From Phaeobacter sp. 11ANDIMAR09 (GTDB lineage: Bacteria > Pseudomonadota > Alphaproteobacteria > Rhodobacterales > Rhodobacteraceae): a DNA stretch of 64,000 nt. How positions within the stretch are numbered: position 1 is the stretch's first letter; each line of letters starts with the position of its first letter. Shown here piece by piece: positions 54,985-62,900 of this stretch. The stretch lies in contig NZ_LIKT01000010.1 in NCBI RefSeq assembly GCF_001294455.1, positions 86,160 through 150,159 of the forward strand. Reading direction: 5' to 3'. The notes under the pieces were generated by a model that searched no databases, was not told the origin of the DNA, and saw only the letters and a program-made list of their open reading frames with translations. The translations under genes and the position numbers were made by a program.

Positions 54985-55422
54985 CTAGGCCAGGACGGCT
55001 TTTGAGGCTTGGCGATGGAGCAAAATAGGCAGCACAAACATGGCGAGGAACCCGGTGTTGAGCAACACGTTAAACCCCGCGCCAACCATGTAGGAACCAA
55101 AGCTGTCCGGCAGATACCAGGCGCAAACTCCGATCAGGATGATACGGCCCCCCGTTTGCGGATCCTTGGCATAAACATCCGTCGTGATACACCAGACCAG
55201 CGCGCCGAGGCCAACCATCAGCCCACCGGTGATGGCGGCCAGGACGCGGGCGCTGTCGCCCGCCAAAGCCTGCTGAGAATCCAAGGGCCAATGGACAAGA
55301 TCCAGAAAACTGTCAAAGACGAGCTTGAGTGGGGATATCAGCGCCAGCACCATGGCGAGGCCAAAAAGGGCAGAGCCCAGGGCGGCCAGTTTGAGCAGGC
55401 GGATTGAGGTTTGCAGGGTCAT
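54985..55422 (-). CDS. Uncharacterised four-helix membrane protein
   Basis: This 145-residue protein has four hydrophobic helices (about 10-32, 60-82, 92-108, 113-135). The second and third are separated by a polar loop I-T-T-D-V-Y-A-K-D-P-Q-T-G-G. No enzyme motif is seen and I do not recognise the family. It is transcribed divergently from an XRE regulator across a 129-nt gap carrying a perfect dyad, so it is the most likely target of that regulator. Function unknown. Confidence 0.78.
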   Translation of the reverse strand: MTLQTSIRLLKLAALGSALFGLAMVLALISPLKLVFDSFLDLVHWPLDSQQALAGDSARVLAAITGGLMVGLGALVWCITTDVYAKDPQTGGRIILIGVCAWYLPDSFGSYMVGAGFNVLLNTGFLAMFVLPILLHRQASKAVLA

Positions 55423-55480
55423 TGTGGGTCTCCAATCTGGTTACCGCCACAGCATTTACGCCAGGCGGGGGTAAAACAAT

Positions 55481-55493
55481 TACCTCTGAGGTA
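55481..55493. promoter_or_regulatory. Dyad TACCTCTGAGGTA between divergent genes
   Basis: Perfect 6-bp arms around one central base lie midway between the membrane protein gene and the XRE regulator gene. This is a natural operator for the regulator, controlling its neighbour and itself. A related half-site (TAGGTGAA) directly follows. Confidence 0.55.
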
Positions 55494-55551
55494 GGTGAAT
55501 TTGGGACCCCCTGCGGCTAGACTGACGGAACAATTTCCAGGGGCGCAGGCA

Positions 55552-56325
55552 ATGGTTGATTTTGGCGGAATTCTGAAGGAGTGGCGGGGTATTCGCCGGA
55601 TGAGCCAGTTGGATCTGGCCCTATCGGCAGAGGTCTCATCTCGCCACATCTCGTTTCTCGAGACGGGCCGGGCCAAGGCCAGCCGCGATATGGCCCTGCG
55701 TCTGGGCGAAGAGCTGCAGATGCCCCTGGGGGTTCGCAATCAGCTGCTGCTCTCGGCAGGGCTGGCACCGGCCTATGGCCGCGCGCCTATCAGCGCGACG
55801 GAGCGCGCACCTTTGCAGCAAGCGGTCGATTGGATGCTGGAGCGCCACGCCCCCTTTCCGGCTTTGGCGATTGACCATCACTGGGTGTTGCAGGCGATGA
55901 ACCCTCCGGCTGCCGCCTTGCTTGCAGCCTCGGGGCTGCAGCTGGGAGACAGCCTGATTGATGCACTGACCGAAAACCAGCAGCTGCGCAATGGCCTGGT
56001 TAATCTGGAGGAGGTCGAAGCCTTGATCCTGCACCGTCTGCGCAGCGAGCTGGCCAATCTGGGAAAGGATGCCGTTCTGGAGCGCGCCGTTGCCCGGTTG
56101 CACCGCCGCGTTGGCGCGCAGGGCTGGCAGGGGCCGGGTGAAATGCCTGCGGTGATCCCCACGCACTATCGGTTCAACGGTTTGGATCTGCGGCTGTTTT
56201 CGACCCTGTCCTATTTTACCTCAACCGGAGATGTCGCCATGTCCGAACTGCGTCTGGAGATGATGTTTCCGGCGGATGAGGCCTCTAAACAGACCCTGTT
56301 GAACCTGTTCTCGGATCTTGGCTGA
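55552..56325 (+). CDS. XRE regulator with MmyB-like ligand-binding domain
   Basis: This is a 257-residue two-domain regulator. Residues about 6-65 are a Cro/C1 helix-turn-helix (M-S-Q-L-D-L-A-L-S-A-E-V-S-S-R-H-I-S-F-L-E-T-G-R). The rest fits the MmyB-type PAS-like domain (A-L-A-I-D-H-H-W-V-L-Q-A-M-N-P-P near residue 105, and Y-F-T-S-T-G-D-V-A-M-S-E-L-R-L-E near the end). Such domains may bind small lipids. The ATG at 55552 (M-V-D-F-G-G-I-L-K-E-W-R) is the family start. It probably controls the divergent membrane protein. Confidence 0.9.
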   Translation: MVDFGGILKEWRGIRRMSQLDLALSAEVSSRHISFLETGRAKASRDMALRLGEELQMPLGVRNQLLLSAGLAPAYGRAPISATERAPLQQAVDWMLERHAPFPALAIDHHWVLQAMNPPAAALLAASGLQLGDSLIDALTENQQLRNGLVNLEEVEALILHRLRSELANLGKDAVLERAVARLHRRVGAQGWQGPGEMPAVIPTHYRFNGLDLRLFSTLSYFTSTGDVAMSELRLEMMFPADEASKQTLLNLFSDLG

Positions 56326-56336
56326 AGCGAGATCTG

Positions 56337-57920
56337 TCAATTTATGTAATGGTTTAAAAGCTGCGCCTCATAGCGGCGCAGGGCAGGGCGCGCGGCGCAG
56401 CCATAGCCGGTTCCTCCCTGGGGGCAGAGCTCTGGAAACAGGGCAAAAAGCTCGGCTTGGGTGTCAGCGTCAAAGCCAGCGGTAGTCTGGGGCCCGGGGT
56501 GGTAGCTTTCGCTCAGCACCCCGTGGGAGAAGAGAATCTCGTGCTCGTCAAACAGCAGGTGGTAGTAGTCGACCATGGCAAGGCTATGGTCGGGGCGGAT
56601 GCCCGCATCATTGACCAGATCCTTGGCCTTGGCCAGCACCTCATCTTCGCCAAACAGCAGCTCGGCAAATTGGCCGGTGACCAGCATGCGGTGGTTGGGC
56701 GAAACCCAGAGATCCGCCTCGGCGCCAAACTGCCCCTTGGCAAAGCGGATTGGCGCTGTGGTCTCGGTCACAGGGACGCGGCTGTGCCCAATCCAGCGCA
56801 GCGGCTGCAGGCCGTGATCATAGGTCCGGATCAACATGCCGGGTGTTAGATTTTCGATCCGGAGGGCGCCTTGGGCTGTTTCGATCAGGGTGCCGGCGGT
56901 GAAACAGGCCTGGGCCTGGTTGATTTCAACCAGCGCGGTGTCACTGTCACCACTGCCATTTTCGGTGGTATAGTTGAAATAGACGGTCTCATCATCCCCG
57001 TCGGACTGGACCGAAAGGGTGCCGTCGGGGTTCAGGGTGATCTGCTGCCCCGTGGCCAGGGTCACGCTATCTCCGGCGGAGACGGCGACGTCATTGATAT
57101 GGGTGACGGTCAGCGTGCCGCCGGATGAATCGGTGTCATTGGCCAAAACATCCAGTGTTTTTGTGGCGTTATAACCGAGATCGACCTGGTCGTCCTGAGC
57201 CACAAAAGCGGTTTGCACGGAGCCGCCAGCGACCAAGAGATTGGTGTCATAGCTGCTATCCGCCGTATCCGCGACGCCGATTTTGATCGAGTTCACCACC
57301 CCCGCTGTCACCGGAGCGGTGAAGGTCAAGGTGATGGTAAACCCATCCATTTCGGTATTGTATTGGTCGCCGGTATTGTCGACATAAATGTTCTGGGTTT
57401 CGTTCTGGTTAATATTGCCGATCGAGGCAGAGCCATCGCCAATCGTGACCTGCGCCTGCACGCCATTGACCCAGACCCCCACAACATCGTTGTACTGCGA
57501 ATTGGAAAACTCGGGGTATTCTTCGGACGACAGGACAAAGTCCAGCGTCAGCACATCACCGTCGGGGATAAAGTCGATCTCTAGAAAGGCGGCATCAAAG
57601 GTTGAGGCGCCCGCGATTGAGTTGAAATCGGTGTCGCCATTTATCCCGCTGCTATTGGTGGAGGTATTTCCAGAGGTATTTGTATTGGTGCTGCCGGAAC
57701 TATTTGTGAAATCATCGACATGCCCGGTGGACAGGATGACGCCGCTGTCGGAAGGGGCCACACCGGCAACCGTGGTGTCGGCGCCTGTATAGATGCCAGA
57801 GGAGGCATTGTCGCCCGAGTAGCTGGAGCTGACGACTGTGGTGCCATCGCCAAAGATCTCCTGCGCCATCTGGTTGGCTGTGGCAGAGGTATTGATATTA
57901 AGTTCTGTCGCCGTCGGCAT
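56337..57920 (-). CDS. Secreted-type protein with choice-of-anchor L and Hint domains
   Basis: This 527-residue acidic protein has three parts. Residues about 1-235 are a choice-of-anchor L-like domain (S-S-E-E-Y-P-E-F, D-V-V-G-V-W-V-N-G). Residues about 243-335 are a bacterial Ig/VCBS-like repeat (L-D-V-L-A-N-D-T-D, L-N-P-D-G-T-L-S-V). Residues about 338-490 are a Hint (hedgehog/intein) domain starting A-Cys339-F-T-A-G-T-L-I, with S-P-N-H410-R-M. No cleavable signal peptide is seen; such proteins usually leave by type I secretion. Hint domains can self-cleave; here no C-terminal splice Asn context is evident. The ATG at 57920 has AGGA upstream. Confidence 0.87.
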   Translation of the reverse strand: MPTATELNINTSATANQMAQEIFGDGTTVVSSSYSGDNASSGIYTGADTTVAGVAPSDSGVILSTGHVDDFTNSSGSTNTNTSGNTSTNSSGINGDTDFNSIAGASTFDAAFLEIDFIPDGDVLTLDFVLSSEEYPEFSNSQYNDVVGVWVNGVQAQVTIGDGSASIGNINQNETQNIYVDNTGDQYNTEMDGFTITLTFTAPVTAGVVNSIKIGVADTADSSYDTNLLVAGGSVQTAFVAQDDQVDLGYNATKTLDVLANDTDSSGGTLTVTHINDVAVSAGDSVTLATGQQITLNPDGTLSVQSDGDDETVYFNYTTENGSGDSDTALVEINQAQACFTAGTLIETAQGALRIENLTPGMLIRTYDHGLQPLRWIGHSRVPVTETTAPIRFAKGQFGAEADLWVSPNHRMLVTGQFAELLFGEDEVLAKAKDLVNDAGIRPDHSLAMVDYYHLLFDEHEILFSHGVLSESYHPGPQTTAGFDADTQAELFALFPELCPQGGTGYGCAARPALRRYEAQLLNHYIN

Positions 57921-58081
57921 CTGAGATCCTGCACCCGTTAGGGGCCCCAAACACTGTGACCCAGCCTTAGGTCTCGCTGTGAACTTGGACTGAAATGTGG
58001 AAACCCGGTGCCAATTTTCTGAATTTTAATCAAATTGAAGAAATTCTTAAGATTGGCTTGGATTTTGACCCAATTCCCCCA

Positions 58082-58134
58082 AAGCCCTTCCCGATCGCAT
58101 CTCAACTGTGATGAGGCTGGAGCGGGAAGGGCTT
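58082..58134 (-). terminator. Long-looped hairpin after mmsB
   Basis: A perfect 12-bp stem AAGCCCTTCCCG / CGGGAAGGGCTT has a 29-nt loop. Its minus-strand side is followed only by TTT and then G's, so it is a weak terminator candidate for the valine cluster. The flanking 57921-58183 gap contains no gene. Confidence 0.45.
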
Positions 58135-58183
58135 GATCTATCCGGGTGAGGCTGTTGCCCTCCCTCAGAACTTGGATCTGGGC

Positions 58184-59056
58184 TTAGCCGCGGCTGCGTT
58201 TTTCAAAGCGGGGCAGCATGGCCGAGAAATCCATACCCAAGCCGTCTTCCTTTTCGACAAACTGCGTATAGAGCGCCTGGGCCAGCTCTCCCATTGGGGT
58301 GTCAGCATCGGCGCTGGCTGCGGCCTGCTGGCTGAGGCGCAGATCCTTGAGCATCAGCTCTGCTGCAAAGCCGGGCTTGTAGTCATTGTCCGCAGGTGAT
58401 TGCGGGCCAACACCGGGGGCGGGGCAATAGGCATTCATTGTCCAGGAATAGCCCGAGGAGGTGGAGACCACATCGAACATCTTCTGCCGGTCCAGGCCCA
58501 GCTTATCCGCCAGAGCAAAGGCTTCGCAGGTGGCGATCATGGTGACGCCCAGGACCATGTTGTTGCAGATCTTGGCAGCCTGGCCAGCGCCGGCTTCACC
58601 ACAATGCACGGCCTTCTGGCCCATGATGTCAAACAGCGGCTCTGCCTTGGCAAAGGCATCAGCACTGCCGCCGGCCATAAAGGTCAGGGTGCCACCTGCG
58701 GCGCCGCCGATACCGCCTGAGACTGGCGCATCGACAAACAACAGATTTGATGCAGCGGCCTGATCGGCCACGGCGCGGGCCGAATCCACATCCACCGTGG
58801 AACAATCCACCAGGGCCGCACCAGCAGTCATGGTGGGCAGTACCTCATTTGCAACGGCGCGCAGGATCTGGCCATTGGGCAGCATGGTGATGACCACATC
58901 GGCTCCGGTTGCCGCCTCGGCGGCGGAGCCTGCCATAGTGACGCCTTCAATGGCGACATCTGCCATGTCAAAACCCTGAACTGCGTGGCCTTCCTTGGCG
59001 AGATTGGCGGCCATGGGCCCACCCATGTTGCCAAGTCCGATAAATCCGATTTTCAT
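58184..59056 (-). CDS. mmsB: 3-hydroxyisobutyrate dehydrogenase
   Basis: MmsB oxidises 3-hydroxyisobutyrate to methylmalonate semialdehyde in valine breakdown. The 290-residue protein has the NAD motif G-F-I-G-L-G-N-M-G-G-P-M-A, the substrate motif D-A-P-V-S-G-G, and the catalytic lysine segment G-A-G-Q-A-A-K-I-C-N-N-M. It follows the hydrolase gene by 3 nt, so the pathway's successive steps are co-translated. Confidence 0.94.
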   Translation of the reverse strand: MKIGFIGLGNMGGPMAANLAKEGHAVQGFDMADVAIEGVTMAGSAAEAATGADVVITMLPNGQILRAVANEVLPTMTAGAALVDCSTVDVDSARAVADQAAASNLLFVDAPVSGGIGGAAGGTLTFMAGGSADAFAKAEPLFDIMGQKAVHCGEAGAGQAAKICNNMVLGVTMIATCEAFALADKLGLDRQKMFDVVSTSSGYSWTMNAYCPAPGVGPQSPADNDYKPGFAAELMLKDLRLSQQAAASADADTPMGELAQALYTQFVEKEDGLGMDFSAMLPRFEKRSRG

Positions 59057-59059
59057 GTG

Positions 59060-60100
59060 TTATTCCTCCTCAAACATCAGGGCGTCCGCACCCAGCGGCA
59101 TCAGCATCTGGCTGACGGCGGTGGCGGGGACATCCTGCTCTGCATATTGCCATTTGGGCTGGCGGTCCTTGTCGATGATCTGGGCGCGGATGCCTTCCAG
59201 AAAATCGCCCTTTTCCATGGCGCGATAGGTGAAACGGTACTCATGCTCCAGCGCTTTGCGAATGCTCAGCGAACTGTCCCGCAACCGGTGCAGGATCTCA
59301 ACCGTGCAGGCCATGGAGAGGGGGGAATTGCGTGCCAGAATCTTCTGAGTTTTCTCGGCAAAATCGCTGGGTTCCGCCTTTAGAACCGTCAGGATATCCG
59401 TCAGGGTTTCGCCCGCAAAATAGCGGTCGATCTCTTCCTGCTGATGTTCCAAAGTCCCTGCGGGTGGCTTTTGCGACGCGACCTCCAGAACCGAAACATC
59501 CCCGTCTTTTTCCAAATTGGAGATCAGCACGGGCCAGAAGCTTTCGGGGATGTAGAAATCGGCAAAGCCGGCATAGATCGCATCAGCAGCCTTCATGCGG
59601 GCCGCAGACAGCCCTAGGTATTCTCCAAGCCGTCCAGGCGCCAGGGTCAGCATAAGGGAGCCACCCACATCCGGGATCAGGCCGATGCCGACCTCTGGCA
59701 TCGAAATCTGGCTGCTGTCGCCTACCACTCGGTGGGTGCCATGGCAGCCGATCCCAACGCCGCCACCCATGGTGAAGCCCTGCAGGAAGCTGACAACCGG
59801 CTTGGGGTATTCAAAGATAAAGGCGTTCAGCCGGTATTCATCGCTCCAGAACTTGCGGCCATAGGCATAGTCGCCTTTTGTGCCGGTGTCATAAAGCTCG
59901 GCAATGTCACCGCCGGCGCAAAAGGCCTTTTCGCCTTCGGCATCGATGATAACCAGTTTCACCGCATCATCCATGGCCCATTGCCGCATGGCGGCATCTA
60001 TGGCCATACACATGTCATAGGAGAGCGCGTTCAAGGCCTTGCCTCGGGTGAGGGTGATGCGACCGGCCTGGCCGCTCACACGGATATTGATATCACTCAT
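59060..60100 (-). CDS. 3-hydroxyisobutyryl-CoA hydrolase (enoyl-CoA hydratase/isomerase family)
   Basis: The 346-residue crotonase-fold protein is longer than ordinary enoyl-CoA hydratases, as 3-hydroxyisobutyryl-CoA hydrolases are. Family motifs are K-A-L-N-A-L-S, A-F-C-A-G-G-D-I (oxyanion hole), G-F-T-M-G-G-G-V-G-I and M-P-E-V-G-I-G-L-I-P-D-V-G-G-S. The start M-S-D-I-N-I-R-V has GAGGAA before it; the 18-codon extension is not supported. Position between the acyl-CoA dehydrogenase and mmsB genes supports the valine pathway. Confidence 0.92.
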   Translation of the reverse strand: MSDINIRVSGQAGRITLTRGKALNALSYDMCMAIDAAMRQWAMDDAVKLVIIDAEGEKAFCAGGDIAELYDTGTKGDYAYGRKFWSDEYRLNAFIFEYPKPVVSFLQGFTMGGGVGIGCHGTHRVVGDSSQISMPEVGIGLIPDVGGSLMLTLAPGRLGEYLGLSAARMKAADAIYAGFADFYIPESFWPVLISNLEKDGDVSVLEVASQKPPAGTLEHQQEEIDRYFAGETLTDILTVLKAEPSDFAEKTQKILARNSPLSMACTVEILHRLRDSSLSIRKALEHEYRFTYRAMEKGDFLEGIRAQIIDKDRQPKWQYAEQDVPATAVSQMLMPLGADALMFEEE

Positions 60101-60205
60101 AGTTTCCTCGCAGTTGGCCAATTCAGGTCTCCGATCCAAAGGGCGACTGACCAAAACGCCACAGGGGCGGAGGTGGTCATCAGGCTTGGACCGGGTTTAC
60201 CCGGC

Positions 60206-61351
60206 TCAGCTGTTTTCGGCTAGCAAATGGCGCGCGACAATCACCCGCATGATTTCATTGGTACCTTCCAGGATCTGATGCACCCGCAGGTCCCGTACGA
60301 GCTTTTCGATGCCATAGTCGGCCAAGTAACCATAACCGCCATGCAACTGCAGGCATTGGTCCACCACTTTGGAGCCGGTTTCGGTTACAAATTTCTTGGC
60401 CATGGCGCAGAACTTAGTGGCATCCGGAGCGCCCTGATCCAGCTTCCAAGCCGCCTGACGCAGGAAGGTGCGTGCGGCTTGCAATTCGATCTCCATATCT
60501 GCGAGACGGAACTGAAGCCCTTGGAATTGGTCAATGGATTTTCCAAAGGCGCGGCGTTCGGACATATATTGCAGGGTCAGGTCCAATGCGGTCTGCGCTG
60601 CGCCCAGTGAGCAGGCCGAGATGTTCAATCTGCCGCCATCCAGGCCTTTCATGGCATAAGTGAAGCCCTTGCCCTCTTCGCCAACCAGATTGTTGGCAGG
60701 GATCTTGCAGTCATCAAACTGCACCTGTGCGGTCGGCTGGCTTTTCCAGCCCATCTTGTCTTCGAGCCCGCCAAAGGACAGGCCAGGGGTGCCATCTTCG
60801 ACATAGACGGTTGAGATGCCCTTGGGCCCGTCCTCGCCGCTGCGGACCATGCAGACGTAGGCGTCTGAGTAACCGCCGCCTGAAATAAAGGCCTTGTTGC
60901 CGTTCAGGGTATAGCCCTCATTGGTCTTGTCGGCGCGGGTCTTCAGGGCCGCGGCGTCCGACCCGGATCCCGGTTCTGTCAGGCAGTAGCTCAGGACGGT
61001 GTCCAAAGACACAACGCCAGGCATCACACGGGCCTTCATCTCGTCACTGGCAAAGGAATCCAGCATCTTGGCGCACATGTTGTGGATGGACAAAAAAGCC
61101 GCAACGGAAGGGCAGGCCATCGACAGGGCTTCAAACACCAAGGTGGCATCCAGCCGCGACAGATCCGATCCGCCGGTCTCTTCGCTGACATAAAGCCCAC
61201 CAAAGCCGAGTTCACCGACCTGAGGCCAGAGCGTTTTGGGGATGGTGCCGTCATTTTCCCACTGACGGGCAAAAGGCGCGATCTGTTCCTGGCCAAAGGC
61301 ATGGGCCATATCAAAAATCGCGATCTGTTCCTCGGTCAAGGCAAAATCCAC
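60206..61351 (-). CDS. Acyl-CoA dehydrogenase, isobutyryl-CoA dehydrogenase-like
   Basis: This is a 381-residue FAD enzyme. Features are the substrate/FAD motif Y-C-L-T-E-P-G-S-G-S-D, L-N-G-N-K-A-F-I-S-G-G, R-R-A-F-G-K-S-I-D-Q-F-Q, and the catalytic glutamate in Q-I-L-E-G-T-N-E-I-M. The closest remembered relatives are ACAD8-type isobutyryl-CoA dehydrogenases, which the neighbours (3-hydroxyisobutyryl-CoA hydrolase, mmsB) support. It is the first gene of the cluster. A separate enoyl-CoA hydratase and mmsA would complete the pathway elsewhere. Confidence 0.93.
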   Translation of the reverse strand: MDFALTEEQIAIFDMAHAFGQEQIAPFARQWENDGTIPKTLWPQVGELGFGGLYVSEETGGSDLSRLDATLVFEALSMACPSVAAFLSIHNMCAKMLDSFASDEMKARVMPGVVSLDTVLSYCLTEPGSGSDAAALKTRADKTNEGYTLNGNKAFISGGGYSDAYVCMVRSGEDGPKGISTVYVEDGTPGLSFGGLEDKMGWKSQPTAQVQFDDCKIPANNLVGEEGKGFTYAMKGLDGGRLNISACSLGAAQTALDLTLQYMSERRAFGKSIDQFQGLQFRLADMEIELQAARTFLRQAAWKLDQGAPDATKFCAMAKKFVTETGSKVVDQCLQLHGGYGYLADYGIEKLVRDLRVHQILEGTNEIMRVIVARHLLAENS

Positions 61352-61465
61352 GTCCTGTCCTCCCTGGCGTGTATGAATTGAACGATTGTTTATTTATTAG
61401 CCCTGCAAGGGCGCAAGAGCAAGCTGCGCTGCTGCAAAGTGGATCTGCAAGAATGGGCGGCTGTA

Positions 61466-61509
61466 GCGGGACACTTCGTTTTGCAGTGCGGGACACTTCC
61501 CATTGCAGC
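61466..61509. repeat. Tandem pair of 22-bp repeats, pair 1
   Basis: Copies at 61466-61487 and 61488-61509 share GCGGGACACTTC-N3-TTGCAG. The copies abut exactly and differ at four positions. Confidence 0.75.
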
Positions 61510-61593
61510 AAATTTTTCTAGACGAGCGCCCCGCTTTTTATTCCAGAACTGGACCCGAGGCCACCCACCTTTGGTGCCTATTTCGAGGTGAGT

Positions 61594-61637
61594 TTGGGAC
61601 ACTTCGCATTGCAGTACTGGACACTTCCCATTTCAAA
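61594..61637. repeat. Tandem pair of 22-bp repeats, pair 2
   Basis: Copies at 61594-61615 and 61616-61637 share GGACACTTC-N3-TT-N-CA with pair 1; the first copy is the better match. The order within the pair (CTTCG form, then CTTCCC form) repeats that of pair 1, so the whole 44-bp unit was duplicated 84 bases apart. Confidence 0.72.
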
Positions 61638-62109
61638 ATCGGTTATAGCGCATCCCGAACCGTTCAAAATGTCCGGCTGCAGCTTTTTTTAAAGGTCGTT
61701 TGAAGAGGTTTTAAACTGCTCGGAGCCGCGCTCTTGGGGTGCGCCTTTCAATTCTTCCAAACTTTGAGGCAGTAGCATTGCACTTAGAACTGCGCCGACC
61801 TCCGGCAGGAAAGAGCGCACATGAGCGCATCCGCCACTGTTTGGTACGAAGACTTCCAACTTACACAGAACGCGGGCGGCGCGCTCCCGGTCAGGATTCA
61901 AAATGGGCATTGCTATGCTACTTTGGTCGGGCTCGCGACGAGTGTCGGCAACTCAGTCCCAAATGGCGCTAGCGGCTGCTGTCAGCCCAAAGCGGACATG
62001 AGGGCGCATCCGGCTCTGACGAAAGCGGACCTTCGCAGGAGTTTTACCCACAACAAGAGGCGGACAAAGGGTGCCTTCGCTGCGGTTGCGCCAATGGCGG
62101 CATTTGCGC

Positions 62110-62796
62110 TTAGAAGTCTTTTGTCGAAACTGTCTCATTCTTTTGCGTTCGCTCCCATTGCGCAATAAGCGCATCCCCTTCGCCCTTAAAATCGGCTGAT
62201 AAGAAATCACCGTCGGCGATACGGTCAACGCGAAAGTGGCGCAGGCTTTGACGCAACTCACACCATGCCACGATCATCACGTTGTCCACATAGTAGATAA
62301 GAATAAGCGGCCAGATGATGCGGTTGGTTTCGCGCTCGTCCGCATCTCGATAGAAGATCTCCAACTTAGTTTCCGAGCGGATCGCGGCGCGAAGACGTGA
62401 CAGATCTATCGGTGGCTCAGTCTCGACGCCCCACGATGAAGTGACGAGCTTTCGTGTCCCCGGTGCCGCCTCATGCAGTTTTCGTGAGGCCCGCCCCGCT
62501 GCGCGCCACAAACCCGGGTCACCCGTGCGTGCAACGAGGCTGAGACCTACCGCAATGGCCTCGGCTTCATCGACGTCCAGGTTGATCGGGGGAAGATCAT
62601 AGCCCTTTCGCATAACATAACCGACACCGGGCTCGCCTAAGATAGGGGTCTGCATGGCCTGCAAGCTGGCTATGTCTCGATAGACGGTTCTGACCGACAC
62701 TTCGAGAACCCTCGCTAGATCACGCGCCAAAAGCGGTTTCTTGGCGTCGCGCAATAGCTGAATGATTTCGAAAAACCGTGTCGTCTTGGATGCCAT
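62110..62796 (-). CDS. YafY-family HTH/WYL transcriptional regulator
   Basis: This is a 228-residue regulator. An N-terminal DeoR-like winged helix (about 5-60: F-F-E-I-I-Q-L-L-R...S-V-R-T-V-Y-R-D-I-A-S-L-Q) is followed by a WYL sensor domain (about 130-215: I-F-Y-R-D-A-D-E-R-E-T-N-R-I-I-W-P-L, W-C-E-L-R-Q-S-L-R-H-F-R-V-D-R-I). WYL domains bind small ligands or nucleic acid. It is divergent from a DMT transporter across 104 nt with a perfect 26-bp dyad, so it probably regulates that gene and itself. An ATG at 62796 or a GTG two codons upstream is the start. Confidence 0.9.
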   Translation of the reverse strand: MASKTTRFFEIIQLLRDAKKPLLARDLARVLEVSVRTVYRDIASLQAMQTPILGEPGVGYVMRKGYDLPPINLDVDEAEAIAVGLSLVARTGDPGLWRAAGRASRKLHEAAPGTRKLVTSSWGVETEPPIDLSRLRAAIRSETKLEIFYRDADERETNRIIWPLILIYYVDNVMIVAWCELRQSLRHFRVDRIADGDFLSADFKGEGDALIAQWERTQKNETVSTKDF

Positions 62797-62828
62797 GTCC
62801 ACTCACTTCTTTTTACCCAGCATGAAAC

Positions 62829-62854
62829 ACTACTGACATGCTGATGTCAGTAGT
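62829..62854. promoter_or_regulatory. Perfect dyad between the WYL regulator and transporter genes
   Basis: ACTACTGACA-TGCTGA-TGTCAGTAGT: ten perfect base pairs around a six-base centre, 32 nt from the regulator start and 46 nt from the transporter start. This is an excellent candidate operator for the WYL regulator. Confidence 0.7.
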
Positions 62855-62900
62855 TTTCCGCTATCCATCCACAAACAATGTAAGGCGGTATCCTGTGACA

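Larger units (their letters stand above)
61352..62109. other. Non-coding AT-richer region with repeats, probable remnant DNA
   Basis: This 758-base gap lacks a convincing gene. Short frames such as one at 61821-62168 overlap the WYL regulator's end and show no family features. The first part holds two pairs of 22-bp repeats. The second part (about 61980-62080) carries the repeated word A-A-A-G-C-G-G-A-C (e.g. CCCAAAGCGGACAT, CGAAAGCGGACCTTCGC), which I recall as common in Rhodobacterales intergenic DNA. Base composition shifts here compared with the preceding 60 kb, suggesting an acquired or decayed segment. Confidence 0.45.

Noticed and set aside
61821..62168. 115-codon plus-strand frame next to the WYL regulator
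   Set aside because: Overlaps the regulator's 3' end on the opposite strand, contains repeated AAAGCGGAC words in all frames, and shows no protein features.
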